Position numbers and translations under genes: made by a program
Source: Fragum whitleyi
Lineage: Eukaryota > Mollusca > Bivalvia > Cardiida > Cardiidae
Length of the DNA: 64,000 nucleotides
NCBI GenBank assembly: GCA_948146395.1
Contig: OX411552.1
Coordinates: forward strand, 7,391,686 to 7,455,685
Direction: 5' to 3'
The notes under the pieces: generated by a model
The model's input: the letters and a program-made list of their open reading frames with translations, nothing else
What the model was told of the DNA's origin: nothing
Database searches by the model: none
Shown here: positions 1 through 10,764 of the stretch, piece by piece
Layout of the letters: the number at the start of each line of letters is the position of its first letter
How positions within the stretch are numbered: the first letter of the stretch is position 1

Positions 1-75
1 ACTATGTGATATCATAAAAAATATCATACGGGGTGTTATCACATGGATATTTGTATAGTTATTAGATAAAAATAT
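1..75. repeat. Fragment of dispersed repeat Q
   Basis: 'TATGATATCACATGGATATT'-type sequence and flanks match, in inverted form, the repeats at 43763-44075 and 45216-45535. It sits in the intron upstream of LITAF-1 exon a. A C-homopolymer of about 20 follows at 351-371; otherwise I see nothing in 76-455. Confidence 0.55.
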
Positions 76-455
76 TTCTGCAATGTGATAAGTTTTGAAT
101 CGATGTGCGACGCAAATCTACATTGTTTCTTCCTACATTCTTTGTAAATTATCTTAAATTCATCTCAAATTATCCCGTTCGATGTACGTAATGCTTATCA
201 TGAATCTTGTCTTATAAGATTCTTTCTTTTAACCGCTTTGAGAACAAACTCTTGACTAAATCATAAATTCCAACTATATATAAAATACCATCACTTTGTT
301 ACACTTCACTCGCTTCTTATTAAACTCATTGGTGTTGTACTTTTGAAGGACCCCCCCCCCCCCCCCCCCCAAGTCGAAGATCCAATCACTGATCAGCAAT
401 ACTGCATTGATTTCATATAATATATTCTAAAGTTCATTTTTTGTCATTTTTACAG

Positions 456-494
456 ATGTTGCGGTACACAACCCTTATTCATACCAGACACAGC
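456..494 (+). CDS. LITAF: LITAF-1 exon a (39 bp, phase 1-1)
   Basis: A small exon between a TTTTTACAG acceptor and a GTAAGT donor. In the frame that joins exon b it reads VAVHNPYSYQTQ, the proline/tyrosine/glutamine-rich linker typical of LITAF N-termini. Being 39 bp and symmetric, it could be skipped without a frame change. Confidence 0.65.
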
Positions 495-3400
495 GTAAGT
501 AAACTTACTTTCACTTACTTTTATTAAACTTACTGTGAACATACACTTAACGAAAGGTATAGTCCGTTTGACTTCTATATGGACCGACCTTTTCATCAAT
601 AGCATAAAATCAAGTTTGAATGAAGAATTTGTATGTGGTAAAATCTTAATTTCAGTTTAATACCATTCCAAAAAATATTTTTTGAAAATAAAATGACTTC
701 AAAATAATGATTTTCTCTATCTAGTTAATGTTAATATTTTCGCATTTTTCACCCTTAAACACGAGGGGTGAAGAAGGCTGTTTAGTCTTAACAAGATGTT
801 AATATATAGTAAAAACACGTGGTTTTATACTATACATTTGACAGAAGAAATGTCCATTATTCCTTATTTGGAAATGCTCATTAGCATATCGACCGTCATG
901 TCATCCTAAACTGAAATATCACGTGAATTGTCCCGATATAACTCGCCTGCTTATCTTGTTTTCCTCGTGAAATTCACATCGACTTCTTTAAATAATGCTT
1001 TTTGATTGGTCTAAATATGTGAATATGGGGTTCGTCTCAGAATGATAAGAACAATTATCATTTATCTGGCAGAACGGTTTTTAAACAAAGAGAAAATACA
1101 CTCAAACTTGATATCCCAAGGAATTAAAAAACTACGACAAAATTTATTTTTTTTAAAAATACTCGATTTCACACCAAAACGACTTACTTAAAATCATACA
1201 CTTTTGACTCGGCCCTTATGCAAATTAGAACTATTTTTGGTTGGGCAAGTCGCTGTTCCGTTTAATACAGACACAAGAAGGTATGAAAGGCTGGAAGTTA
1301 ATATGTAGACGGACGGACAAAATCATTATTTTATATTGAAAAATTCTGAGAAACATGATTCGTCATGGTATTAGATGGAACATATGAATGGACAAGAAAA
1401 AAATACATTTCATCAATTCTTTGCTGAGATTTTTGGCGAAATGTTGGTCCATATAGAAGTCGAACGGACTATATAGACGCTAAACAGACTACAGTTAACA
1501 ACATCGTAAAATTAACAAGGTGAATGACTATGGAATGATTTAGGAATGAAATTGAATGAATGTGTGGAGCGACTTTTGAGTGAATTTAATGGGAGGTAAT
1601 CCAATATTGCAAATTTTGTTCAGGATGAACAGAATTAGCAAAACTGATTACCTCCCTTTAATAAAATATAAATACATGTTATTTAGACAGCTCCATGTTT
1701 CTTCAGTCGCTAACAATTTCAATAAATAAGTGAAATCCCGGTTTTCTTCCCATCTATTTTTATTTTGAACGAAGTTGTTGTTATATGTTTTTTTTCAGTG
1801 AGTTTGGAGCTCTTTTTAATGGTTTGAGTGAGTGTCTGGAATGAATGAATGAATCGCTGAGTGAGCGATTTAGAATGATTTTGATTGTGTTAGATGTTAA
1901 TTTCACAATGTAATTAACAGTACGTGGACTTGGCCAGCTGACCAGGGTCGAAAGTTTTGGCATTTGACACATTTTCTAGATTTAATATGTTATAACCATT
2001 TCACCTTTCTATGTCATGTATGTCATTGTATCAGAAACTTGACACCCGTTGATTTTCTTCTTTAAGATGTATTGATATTGCGGTTTGCCTGAAATGGCTT
2101 TTGTTTTAAACGGGTCTTTTGTCAATTCCTTAACAATTTATCCTATCTGCTACAGCGTTCTAGTTGGTCCCAACACAGAAAGGCTTTCTCTCTCTACAGT
2201 AACGGTTGAATAACACTTTAGAGTTTAGGTCCCTTGTCGCATAATTTGCCAAATCCGTAACATGTGGTTTTGTTACAGTCTCCTATAAGGGACCGGTTCG
2301 AAAAGATTTTCGCTATACGGTTACGGTTCAATAACAGGTCCAGCGTCATATTATTTTTCAAGTCCCTAAAACGTAATATTTTCTATTAAATGTGCCTTTA
2401 TGGTCTCAACTCAGACAGGATTTCCTCCTTTGGTTACCGTTAGACATCAGTTAAGAGAGGTCTAGTGTTGTATCATTTTTCAAATCCGTAACACGTAATA
2501 TTTTCTATTTCATCTGGCCATTGGGTCTAGACTCAGACAGGATTTCCTCCTGCAGTAACAGATAAACAAAAGGTCCAGTGTCGTATCATTTTTTTTTTTC
2601 AAGTCTGTTACACATCTTATTTTCTGTTACAGCTGGTTATATGGTTCCTACACAGACAGGATTTCCTCAAACAGTAACCGTTATACAACAGTTTAGAGAG
2701 GTCCCGTGTCGAATTATTTGTCAATTCTGTAACAAAGAATGTATAACGAAAATGAAATACAAGTCGGGCACACTGGCTTGGATGTCCTGCCTCTTTATCA
2801 GCTTTATGTAAGTAAATAAGTTTTTTTTTTTAAGATTTATTATCTGTTCTAAAGGCAGGAACAATTTGGAAATCTTTTTTGAATTCTTTGTGTTTTCTAT
2901 CGTGGCTGTTGTGACACCTAAAATGGGGTTCCTAATTGTCCTTCACCTGTACCACAATGACATCCTTATTTAGACTGCTCGTCCCAAATAGGTTTACGAT
3001 AATCAATCCATTTGAGGAAGACAAATATCCAAAAGGAACTATGCGGCCGCTGGATATCGAACCCTATTTTGAAAAAAAGAAGGTGCAAAAATTTCAACCC
3101 TTGTTCGCTGTGGAATCACGAAGGCTGGCAACGGTCGATAATTTGTGCACCCCCTAGAGAGAACCTTTTCGCGTGACGGATCACATGCATTCGGAACATC
3201 ACTCGGCCATTTCTGTAACTTGAAACAGTCTGATCTATGTACCTCGAGGTTGATCGTGAGATTGGCCGAGTGGTGTTCCGAATAGGAACACATGTTATTT
3301 CTTCCATGGCTGCTGCTGCGATACAAAACAACGAGTTTAAGTCCCGTAGACCTTTCTTCAAGGCATAATTCTTAAATCAATTAATAGATATTATGCAAGA

Positions 3401-5987
3401 CTAGCCCGTTCAGGATGACAAAACAATGAAAAATGTTTGCAAATTAATCCTCACTTTGCACCAAAGTGCCAGGCAAAGCGGGGGTATAATCTGCAAACTG
3501 TTTCACTGATATACATATTACAGTTTGTTTTATTAGAAACCTTTTAAAATGGGTAACTTCTGAAAGAGTTTTTATAACATCTCTATATCTAACATCTTAA
3601 AGACTCTCTACTTATCTTGGTTTGAAAGATCAAGGGGCATCAATCGCATTCAACATGTTAATCAGAGTTAAATACATCACTTGTCTTATCACAGAGCCTT
3701 TAAGGTTACTTTCAAGTGCTCTTTGAATTATTTTAAGCATAAGCTCTACAGGTGACTCGCATAATATATTCAGGCCTCTATGACTAACATGGCTGTGACT
3801 ATCTCTCTTACTGTTGACAACATCGTAAAATTGACATTCATCTCAATCAAAGCCGTTCTAAATCGCTCACACAGCGCTCCAGTCGTTCATTCCAAACCCT
3901 CTATCAAACCATCTAAAAATGCTTCAAAATCACAAAAATGAAAATCAATAACTACATTCAAAATAAATAAAGCAAACAATTGAAAGTAAAAGCGTCTGAT
4001 TGATTCTTGAAGAAACAGGTAGCTATCAATAGAAGTTGTATGCATATCTTATTAAAGGAGGGAAGTAACAAATATCGCTTATTTTCTTCATCCTGAACAA
4101 AATTAGCGATATTGGATTACCTCCCTTTAATGTCACTCAAAACTCACTCATTCGATTTCATTCCTAAATCTTTCTTAAATCATTTTTTCATTGTCAATTT
4201 CCCAATATTGTTAACTGTAGTTTGACCTATTGATTAAAATTGGAATAATTTTGTATTCAGTTTCGTCAATCTAAATGGAGTATACTGACTGGTCGAAAAA
4301 AATCATACATCGATTGTTCTTTACGCGGACGACTAAACAATGTCTTGTCTAGGCTATGAATTAATTACGATCCAAAAAACTTCAAGATAGTCTATCACTC
4401 ATCGAAATGTTTCGATCCCCGACGACGGCACTCATTCTGCCCGACTATTTGTCTCCCACCGATGGTTTGATAATCGTAGACCTATGTGGGATAACAGCTG
4501 GGGGTGGGGTGGGGGGGGGGGGCTTGGAAAGGAAACGATTTAATCGTAGTTCTGTTGTGTGAAATACCAGGAATCTATTGTTAGATGTTTCAGCCGACTC
4601 GATATGACTAGAATGTTGTTAAAATCAGAGTTAAACCCCATCCAAATAAACAAGAATGGTGTGTTCTCAAATATACATTCGCCTCCGACAAAAATCCGCA
4701 GGCTGTTAGTAAGCGAAAACAGAAATCTATAGACCGTACCCGCTACTAGTGAACATTAATGGTGTAACTCTCCAAAAGGACCTGGTATCTAAATTGATAA
4801 TCAAATGAAACGACACACGCAATTTCATCATTAGAAAATTAAAATTGTGATCAAAAGACGGGAAAATCACGTAGATATGCTAATTTTGTTTACTTGGTTT
4901 GACGTCCTTAAATTAATTGTTCTATTTAATTAATGCCCTTTTAACCCTAACACCGAACCTTTTGGCGAATTTGACAACTCAAATAGAACATCTCTTTCCA
5001 TCATCTGATCAATTTTTATACGCCGCCGGAGGCGGACGTATATTGGCGTCATCTTCTCCGTCTGTCAATCCGTCCGTCCGTCCATTCGTCCGTCCATTCG
5101 TACGTCCGTCCACTTTTCTTGTCAACGCAACTCCTCCTAAGTTTCTGGCTGGATCTTCTTGAAACATGGTCAATGTTATCACCTCAATTGGTAGATGAGC
5201 ATGAAGGAAGGATTTTATAGTTCGTTGAGTTTTGCCTGAGTTATGCCCCTTAGAAACTAAGTCTCTGGGGCTTATTGCCTCAGTTATGCCCCCTTAAAAT
5301 TTAGTCTCTTGGGCTTATTGAAATTGCAGCCTTGTGAATGCAACTCTTCCTAAGTTTTTGGCTGGATCTAAATGAAACTTGGTGGATGTTATAACCGAAA
5401 TTGGTGGATGAGCATGAAGTAAGGATTTTATGGTTCGTTAATTTTACCCTGAATTATGCCCCCTTAAAACTTAGTATCTGGGGCTTATTGAAATTGCAGC
5501 CTTTTGAACGCAACTCCTCCTTACTTTTTGTCTTTATTTAAATGAAAATTGGTCAATGTCATCACCATAATTTGTAGATGTACATGGATCAAGGATTTTA
5601 TGGCTGAATTATGGCCCCTTAAAACTTTGTGTCTGGGGCTTATTGAAATTGCAGCCTTGTGAAGGCAACTCCTCCTAACTTTTTGTCTTGAATTAAATGA
5701 AACTTGGTCATTTTGAATTTGGTTCTGTTAAAATAAGTAGTGTCTTCAATTATTTTCGTGAAACAGCAGCAAAGTGGCGGCGTATTTTGTGACTATGGCA
5801 ATCTTGTTTTCAAAGAGTGGTCGCTGAAGAAAGGCACAATTGATAATATTAATTGCTATTGTTAATTTTCTCTTTCAGCTTGCCTTTAGGATGCTGTTTT
5901 GTACCATTTTGTTTGAAGAGTTGTAAAGACCCAGTACATTACTGTACCAACTGTAACAGAATTGTTGGACGATATAATCGAATGTGA
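456..5987 (+). CDS. LITAF: LITAF/SIMPLE-like zinc membrane protein gene 1 (5' incomplete; join 456-494, 2633-2807, 5879-5987)
   Basis: Three exons splice in frame into about 107 residues plus stop. The middle exon carries the first CxxC (CQFC) and the family signature YKSGTLAW. The last exon carries a hydrophobic stretch, then HYCTNC with the second CxxC, and ends VGRYNRM. This is the SIMPLE-like domain: two CxxC knuckles bind one zinc and the hydrophobic part between them inserts into one leaflet of late endosome or lysosome membranes. Exon phases are 1, 1 and 2, and every border has GT/AG. The missing first exon must end in phase 1, as the first exon of gene 2 does. Gene 2 lies downstream in the same orientation, so the two look like a tandem pair. 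Family assignment is strong; the exact orthologue (LITAF or CDIP1) is not resolved. Confidence 0.85.
1494..1923. repeat. Fold-back element family P7 (copy 1)
   Basis: The outer arms carry 'ACATCGTAAAATTAACAA' and its inverse near 1900-1923. The inner inverted repeat 'GGAGGTAATCCAATATTG' / 'GATTACCTCCC' lies at 1590-1660. It shares arms and core with 3816-4228, 10347-10764 and 21401-21828. No coding capacity; lies in the first LITAF-1 intron. Confidence 0.7.
2150..2632 (+). repeat. Decayed tandem copies of the first part of LITAF-1 exon b
   Basis: Four degenerate copies, about 120 bp each, precede the intact exon. The motif 'CAGACAGGATTTCCTC', which is coding in the exon at 2652-2668, recurs near 2533 and 2411 and, more worn, near 2295 and 2174. 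Each copy also keeps the TTTCTGTTACAG-like acceptor region and the 'CAAATCCGTAACA' counterpart of coding 'CAATTCTGTAACA'. The copies carry stops and frameshifts and are not coding. Confidence 0.8.
2633..2807 (+). CDS. LITAF: LITAF-1 exon b (first CxxC, SIMPLE-like domain)
   Basis: Acceptor TTCTGTTACAG, donor GTAAGT. It encodes the QQFREVP lead-in, the CQFC zinc knuckle, the SGTLAW motif and the start of the membrane-inserted hydrophobic segment. It shares 'VQQFREVP/IQQFREVP' and 'SGTL(A/T)W' with the middle exon of gene 2. Upstream of it lie four decayed tandem copies of its own first half. Confidence 0.85.
3187..3290. repeat. Inverted repeat with CATTCGGAACATC arms
   Basis: 'CATTCGGAACATCACTCGGCC' pairs with 'GGCCGAGTGGTGTTCCGAAT' about 50 bp later. 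Similar arms occur at 9215-9630, so this is a dispersed fold-back family. The short open frames on both strands here are by-products. Confidence 0.65.
3408..3512. repeat. Fold-back element family P2 (copy 1)
   Basis: 'GTTCAGGATGACAAAACAAT', then AAATGTTTGCAAATTA, then the inverse around GGGGTATAATCTGCAAACTG. Relatives are at 12488-12612, 24667-24785, 37212-37335 and 44689-44807. Confidence 0.65.
3816..4228. repeat. Fold-back element family P7 (copy 2)
   Basis: Left arm 'AACATCGTAAAATTGACA', right arm 'TGTCAATTTCCCAATATTG'. An inner inverted repeat around 'AATATCGCTTATTTT' / 'AAAATTAGCGATATTGG' lies at 4068-4125. It sits in the second LITAF-1 intron. Confidence 0.7.
4376..4525. repeat. Fragment of a tRNA-like dispersed repeat, then a poly-G tract
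   Basis: 'TTTCGATCCCCGACGACGG' and 'CCGACTATTTGTCTCCCACC' match the end of the longer copy at 25860-26110. The 'GATCCCC' segment resembles an inverted tRNA B box, so a SINE origin is possible but unproven. A G-run follows at about 4509-4522. Confidence 0.4.
5013..5760. repeat. Non-autonomous element with CGCCGCCGGAGGCGG end and internal monomers
   Basis: It starts with the palindrome 'CGCCGCCGGAGGCG', then a CGTC/CGTCC microsatellite, then four diverged monomers of about 155-215 bp. These are marked by 'GCAACTCCTCCTAAG' near 5127, 5339, 5509 and 5665, and by 'TTATTGAAATTGCAGCC'. Array plus GTCC microsatellite resembles the other long elements here. It lies just upstream of the last LITAF-1 exon. 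Confidence 0.65.
5879..5987 (+). CDS. LITAF: LITAF-1 last exon (second CxxC, stop)
   Basis: Acceptor TCTCTTTCAG. It encodes LPLGCCFVPFC, then KDPVHYCTNC and the terminal VGRYNRM with stop TGA at 5985-5987. The order hydrophobic segment, then HxCxxC, then GRY, is the usual LITAF C-terminus, so the gene ends here. Confidence 0.88.
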
Positions 5988-6060
5988 TCAGACTGCACAT
6001 CTACGACACGCTTCATCGATAGTTTGACAAAGGATTTCGTTAGTTCCGCAAATCGATGGT

Positions 6061-6122
6061 TCGGTGCAAGACTGTAGTAAGTGTATATACATTGTATATA
6101 CACTTACTACAGTCTTGCACTA
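6061..6122. repeat. Hairpin family P5 (copy 1)
   Basis: 'GTGCAAGACTGTAGTAAGTG' and its exact inverse flank a short TATA-rich loop. Relatives lie at 34639-34707 and 49218-49274. It begins about 75 bp after the LITAF-1 stop and is probably in its 3' UTR or just beyond. Confidence 0.75.
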
Positions 6123-7019
6123 AACCCACGAAATGTGAAAACGATCAAGTGGTGAAAGATATAGCCGGCCAGTAAATACGAAAGTTACATATTATTGTGT
6201 TCATTCGTCAGTGCTAAAATGCGCTCATTTGAAATCATTTGAATGTCATCAATTGGTACATATACTTATTGATCATTCTATTGTAATTATATAGAGCTTG
6301 TATAATGAGGGGTCATTGAATTACGAATTTATTAAACGAGTCATCTATAATACATATAAAACGAGGCTTTGCCTATTTTTGATCATCGGTCTTTTTAAAA
6401 CACACATTTTGATCTTAGAATCAGTACATTAATAATCTATAAACACTTGATTTTGCCATAGTTTTCTTAATCCTTTGAATTTTTGTTTCAAACAACCTGT
6501 CATTTTAGATTATTTTAGCCAGTCTTGCTTAAATTGTCTAAACAATAATTAAGTAAAAAGCTGGCAGTGTAGGCTAAGATCAGACTGCTTGTCTGTGTAA
6601 GCTGATCTCAGTCTATTCCGTGAACAGCATTCAAAGGTTGCTTTTGAGAAAGTGTTTGCATCAATTATTTCGAGTTTTGTTACAAATATTTTATATAAAA
6701 ATTGTATTATTGTTAGTTGTTATAATTGTATTTGTTATTCATGAACGTTTGTACAATTAAATTATTTGAAAATTGATACGTTTTTACGTCACTGTGTGAT
6801 TTTTTTTATCATTAAGCATCATTTTCTCTTATAATCATAAACATAATAAGCCGACAGATTTCACCATTTGCCATAGCAGTGTATGTGCGTTGGTACAATA
6901 ATCAACAAGACTCCCCGTACTTATGTTACCGTAGCACACATGTACCTATTGTAATACCGAATGGAATTCAAAATAACGTGATACGATTATCCTCCATTAT
7001 GAGTAGATGTGCTATTTAA
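6123..7019. other. Gene-free stretch downstream of LITAF-1
   Basis: AT-rich. It holds a short copy (6300-6390) of the 'ATTTATTAAACGAGTCATCT' repeat seen again at 7858 and 8690, and a weak inverted pair at 6575-6605. I see no exon. Confidence 0.5.
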
Positions 7020-7640
7020 AAGATCTTCAGAAAGCTTCAAGTTAAAGGTGACAGCTCAATATTAAACGCCAGAACTCGCAGTCGGGTTGAAAACAGTTTA
7101 CAGATACAAATAAACTGAAACAGAGTACCCTTTTTAAAGTCAGGAATAAGTATATGTTAATTACAGATTTTCAAGATATAAGCTAGCAAGATATACAGAT
7201 ATACAAATCGCCCACCTGATCAAATGATCTAGTCGATATCACTCAAATAATATTCTAGCAAAGTATCATGGAATTTAGTCCGCTGGTTTAGAAGGATATG
7301 GCATTCGAAAAATTTTCGAAAGAGTTACCAAAGAAATATTCTGGCAAAGTTTCAGTGTTAACAAAAAATGAAATTCAAAACTTCAAAGTGAAACAATGTC
7401 ATGCTGATATCTATAAGTCGCCCATGTGCCCACCAGAACGTTACAAACAATTTTGTGAAAGATCACCCAAGAAACACCAGGCAAAGTTTATGTCAAATGG
7501 TTTAGAAGTTACCATCCAAAGAATGTAGTGTGAAAAAAGGTCACGCAATGGCACTCCCATACTGATGGGAAAATCAGAATAAAGAGTCATCCAGGGACAT
7601 CTAAGCAAAGTTCCATTGAAATTTATCCAGATATTAGATA
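7020..7640. repeat. Decayed array of about 165-bp monomers
   Basis: Phrases such as 'CACCCAAGAAACACCAGGCAA' and 'GTTTAGAAG' echo the monomers at 22000-22260 and 33000-33800. The 76-codon open frame at 7298-7528 falls inside this array and has no recognisable domain, so I treat it as repeat-derived. Confidence 0.45.
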
Positions 7641-7857
7641 TGCTATTTTAAGAATTCAAATTGTGAAGAATTCCCCCGCTCTGTCACACCCATATTTATA
7701 GAGGAATCGGGACTTCCTCGGTTCTTTTGTAAAGGGGTCACCAAAAGACCATTCTTGCAATTTTTTGTTGAAATTGGACCAGTGTTGATGGATAAGAAGC
7801 TTTTACATTGTTGACGACTCGCTCCCATTGATCACATTTTAAATAGAGGATATTGAA

Positions 7858-8230
7858 TGAGTGGTCATTAAATACTGAATTTATTAAACGAGTCATCTAT
7901 AAACAGAAAAAAACGAGGCTGTGATGACGAGTTTAATAAATTCTGTATTTTATGAGCACATATTTTATATTCTGTTTATAATATAACCCGAATTTTAGCG
8001 AAATATCGTCAAAATTCTTGAAATTCAACGTTTAAATTTTCAGCGAAACTTATAATGCCGTTTAAAAATGACGTCACAAAACATAGATTATGACGTCATT
8101 TTCGCGGTTACGAAATAGCGTTGCTATTCGCTCTGAGCTCATTTGCATACTTATTCCACTAGTGTAATAACATCCGTGTAATATCAAAAATATTCAACTG
8201 GGTTATTTCACACCGGCGACGTAGGTCATA
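7858..8230. repeat. Dispersed repeat R (copy A) with two TGACGTCA sites
   Basis: 'GAGTGGTCATTAAATACTGAATTTATTAAACGAG' (split by small changes) recurs at 8690. It contains an inner inverted 'GAGTTTAATAAATTC'. Two 'TGACGTCA' palindromes (near 8069 and 8092) match the CRE/ATF consensus, as at 47210-47245. Non-coding. Confidence 0.55.
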
Positions 8231-8317
8231 TTATAAACAAAATTACATGTGCGTGAGGCATAGGCTACGCATTCAGCAGCCTAGACAGACCCCAGCTCTT
8301 AGAAAATATTGAAGACA

Positions 8318-8670
8318 GGGTTTGCAAGTAAGGAGTCCAATGGACTCCAAGGGTCATATAACAATATTTTGAAATACAAATGCATAGCGATGTGTCCTTT
8401 CTAACATTTGCCAAAACTATATTTAATCATAGTTCACTACAAAGCTTGTTGAAGAAAACATTTGCATGCCTCCTGTATTGTTTTTAGAAAAAAAACTCTA
8501 CTTTGGTAGAACATTGTGAGAAAGGAGAAATTGCTTTTAACAAGAATTTCTTCTTTTCCAAAATGTTCTCCCATTATGAAAATTTGGACTCCTTACTTTG
8601 AGCTAGGACTCCTTGATTTCATGTGTTAGGAGTTCAATTGACTCCTTGTTCTCAGGAGTTAGTGTCGACC
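8318..8670. repeat. Inverted repeat marked by GGACTCC/GGAGTCC
   Basis: 'AAGGAGTCCAATGGACTCC' near the left end pairs with 'GGACTCCTTACTTT' and 'GGAGTTCAATTGACTCC' at the right. It is related to sequence at 61560-62060. Confidence 0.5.
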
Positions 8671-8689
8671 CCTGGAAGAGTGGTCATTG

Positions 8690-9050
8690 AACACCGAATT
8701 TATCAAACGAGTCATCTATGAAAAGATAAAAAGGCCAAGTTTAATAAATTCGATATTTTATAAGCACAAATTTGATTTTCTATGTATAATATTATTTAAT
8801 TTTTTTTGCGTTTAAACGAGGAAATTCCAGATATTTATTAATCTAAGTAATCGCGCGATACCACCGTTTGCGAAATGACTTTGACCAGCAAACGCATGAC
8901 GTCATTCTTACAAAGAAAATATAATATTGCTATATACTTTTTACTTCATTTGCATAGTTATTTCACTAGTGTAACACAACGCGTGTATTATCAAAAAATA
9001 TTCAGAGGTTGTTTCACTTCCGCGACATAGATCTAGGTCCTATCATAAAT
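8690..9050. repeat. Dispersed repeat R (copy B)
   Basis: Second copy of the element at 7858-8230: 'GAGTGGTCATTGAACACCG', 'AACGAGTCATCTATGAA' and 'TTCACTAGTGTAA' occur in the same order, followed by TGACGTCATT. Confidence 0.6.
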
Positions 9051-9204
9051 ATCATAAAAAAGATATTCGCCCACCACAAAGGGGGAAATGGCCTTACCCA
9101 TCAACGAGCTGTGCGGACGCATAGGCTGGTCAAAACCTTTGCTTTAAACACATTCGAAATTGTTTGAAATGTCAAGCACAGGTTCTGTTGTGACATGTCT
9201 AGAG

Positions 9205-9632
9205 GTAGGGACCATCTCATTCGGAACATCGCTCGGACTTTGCCGTAACTTGAAAAGTACCTCGGACGTAAGTGTAGTAATTTTGGGTCATTTTTTAGGT
9301 AATTCGGCTCCCGGTGGTACTTCGGTTAATACGCATGAAGAAAATCACATTTTGTTAATTCTTTCCGATCGTCTTTCGAGATCTTTTGGGCATATAATAA
9401 TTTGATGACAAAACGCAGTAAGACACTGCGTTTTGTTATCAAATTACGATATGCCCATTATTTTTCTTTCGTTGATTTTGTTTTATGCAACGTCATCGTC
9501 AGCGGGAACGTTTATGTTTGTGACGTCATATAAACCCACGTGCGAAATGACGCGTTTTCATGGCTGCGCCCGTATTATTCCCGAGGTCAATTCCGTAGAA
9601 TCGCCGAGGGTTCCCGAATGGGACCATCTGGA
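9205..9632. repeat. Large palindromic element centred near 9422
   Basis: 'TGACAAAACGCAGTAAGACA' runs straight into its inverse 'CACTGCGTTTTGTTATCA' at 9405-9442. The outer arms 'CATTCGGAAC' and 'GTTCCCGAATG' pair across about 400 bp. Two open frames of 71-81 codons are the two arms and have no family resemblance. Confidence 0.65.
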
Positions 9633-10262
9633 AGTTAAAACGATGTAGTGACCTTGGTCGAAAATGTAAGGGTCGAAAACTCTTGCATTTTAAGGTCGTT
9701 TTACCTTACTTCATATCATAATTTTTAATTTTTTTTCCTAGATCTATTTATGATCTGGTGTTTTCTCTTTTTTTTTTTTCTTCAAATCTGACCGATCGAG
9801 CGATATAGGTACATCTGGGAAATGGGAAAAGTGTCGAACCAAGTCACCCGTCCCTAACTGCAATGATCGGTACTTTTCGCGCTTATTTTCTGAATGTCGA
9901 ACAACCATTCAGCCTTTGTGTATACGATTTTTTGAAATGCGACGCCTCTTTTTACCTCTAGTGGAAAAGTCCCTTTCTCTTACTTAATTTGCGGGGCTCC
10001 CATTTCGTCCTTTTCGCCTGAAAGGCCATTGAGCAGACTTTCAACCAGGAGAGGAAAGATATCGATCTTGACAGACTGCGCAAAATGTGCAGTCTGTCCA
10101 GAATCGATATTCTGTGCAATGATCATTGTTTTGCTCTAGCTATCCTTTCACGGGACACATTTTTCAAATTAAATGAAACCCGCTCTCGTTACACTGTATA
10201 TAGATCTACCTATCATTGTTATTTCAATTTTGAAGATATACTGACAGCGAGGAGTTTCAACG

Positions 10263-10320
10263 ATGAATGATGCTCCACCACCATATCAGGCTTTAGATGA
10301 TTCCAAGATCCATGCTCACG
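10263..10320 (+). CDS. LITAF: LITAF-2 first coding exon (start codon, PPxY)
   Basis: ATG at 10263, then NDAPPPYQALDDSKIHAH and a donor GTGGGT after one extra base (phase 1), which joins the phase-1 acceptor at 12761. A proline-rich N-terminus with PPPY is the LITAF norm. Upstream DNA (10000-10260) holds a hairpin around 'GACAGACTGC' but no clear TATA box. Confidence 0.75.
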
Positions 10321-10346
10321 GTGGGTATTCTTAACGTCTTTAGAGT

Positions 10347-10764
10347 TAGTAACATCGTGAAATTGACAATAATCTCAAAACCGTTCTAAATAACTCACTC
10401 AGCGCTCCATCCATTCATTCCAATCACTCAACCAAACCATTCAAAAACTATCCAAAATGATTGAAAAAGTTTAAATCAACAAATACATTCAAAATGAATT
10501 AATAGGAAAAAATCGCGACTTCACTGACATAATTGATATTGTAATCTAATTGGTTCTAAAAGAAATAGGAAGCTATTCATAGACCTTGAATGCTTTTTTC
10601 TTTTATTTAAGGAGGGGGGGGGGGTAACAAATATCGCTAATTTTGTTAATCTTTACCAAAATTAGCGCTATTGGATCCCTTTATTTCACTCAAAAGCTGA
10701 ATCATCACACTCATTCAATTTCATTCCAAAATCATTCACCTTGTCAATTCCACGATGTTGTTTA
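10347..10764. repeat. Fold-back element family P7 (copy 3)
   Basis: Left arm 'AACATCGTGAAATTGACAA', right arm 'TTGTCAATTCCACGATGTTG', inner inverted pair 'AATATCGCTAATTTTG' / 'CAAAATTAGCGCTATTGG' at 10628-10675. Begins about 26 bp after the LITAF-2 exon 1 donor. Confidence 0.75.

Noticed and set aside
7298..7528. 76-codon plus-strand frame (MAFEKFSKELPKKY...)
   Set aside because: It falls in a decayed monomer array; its phrases match repeat sequence elsewhere and no domain or splice context supports it.
9160..9648. Two plus-strand frames of 71-81 codons
   Set aside because: They are the two arms of a palindromic element; no start context, domain or splice support.
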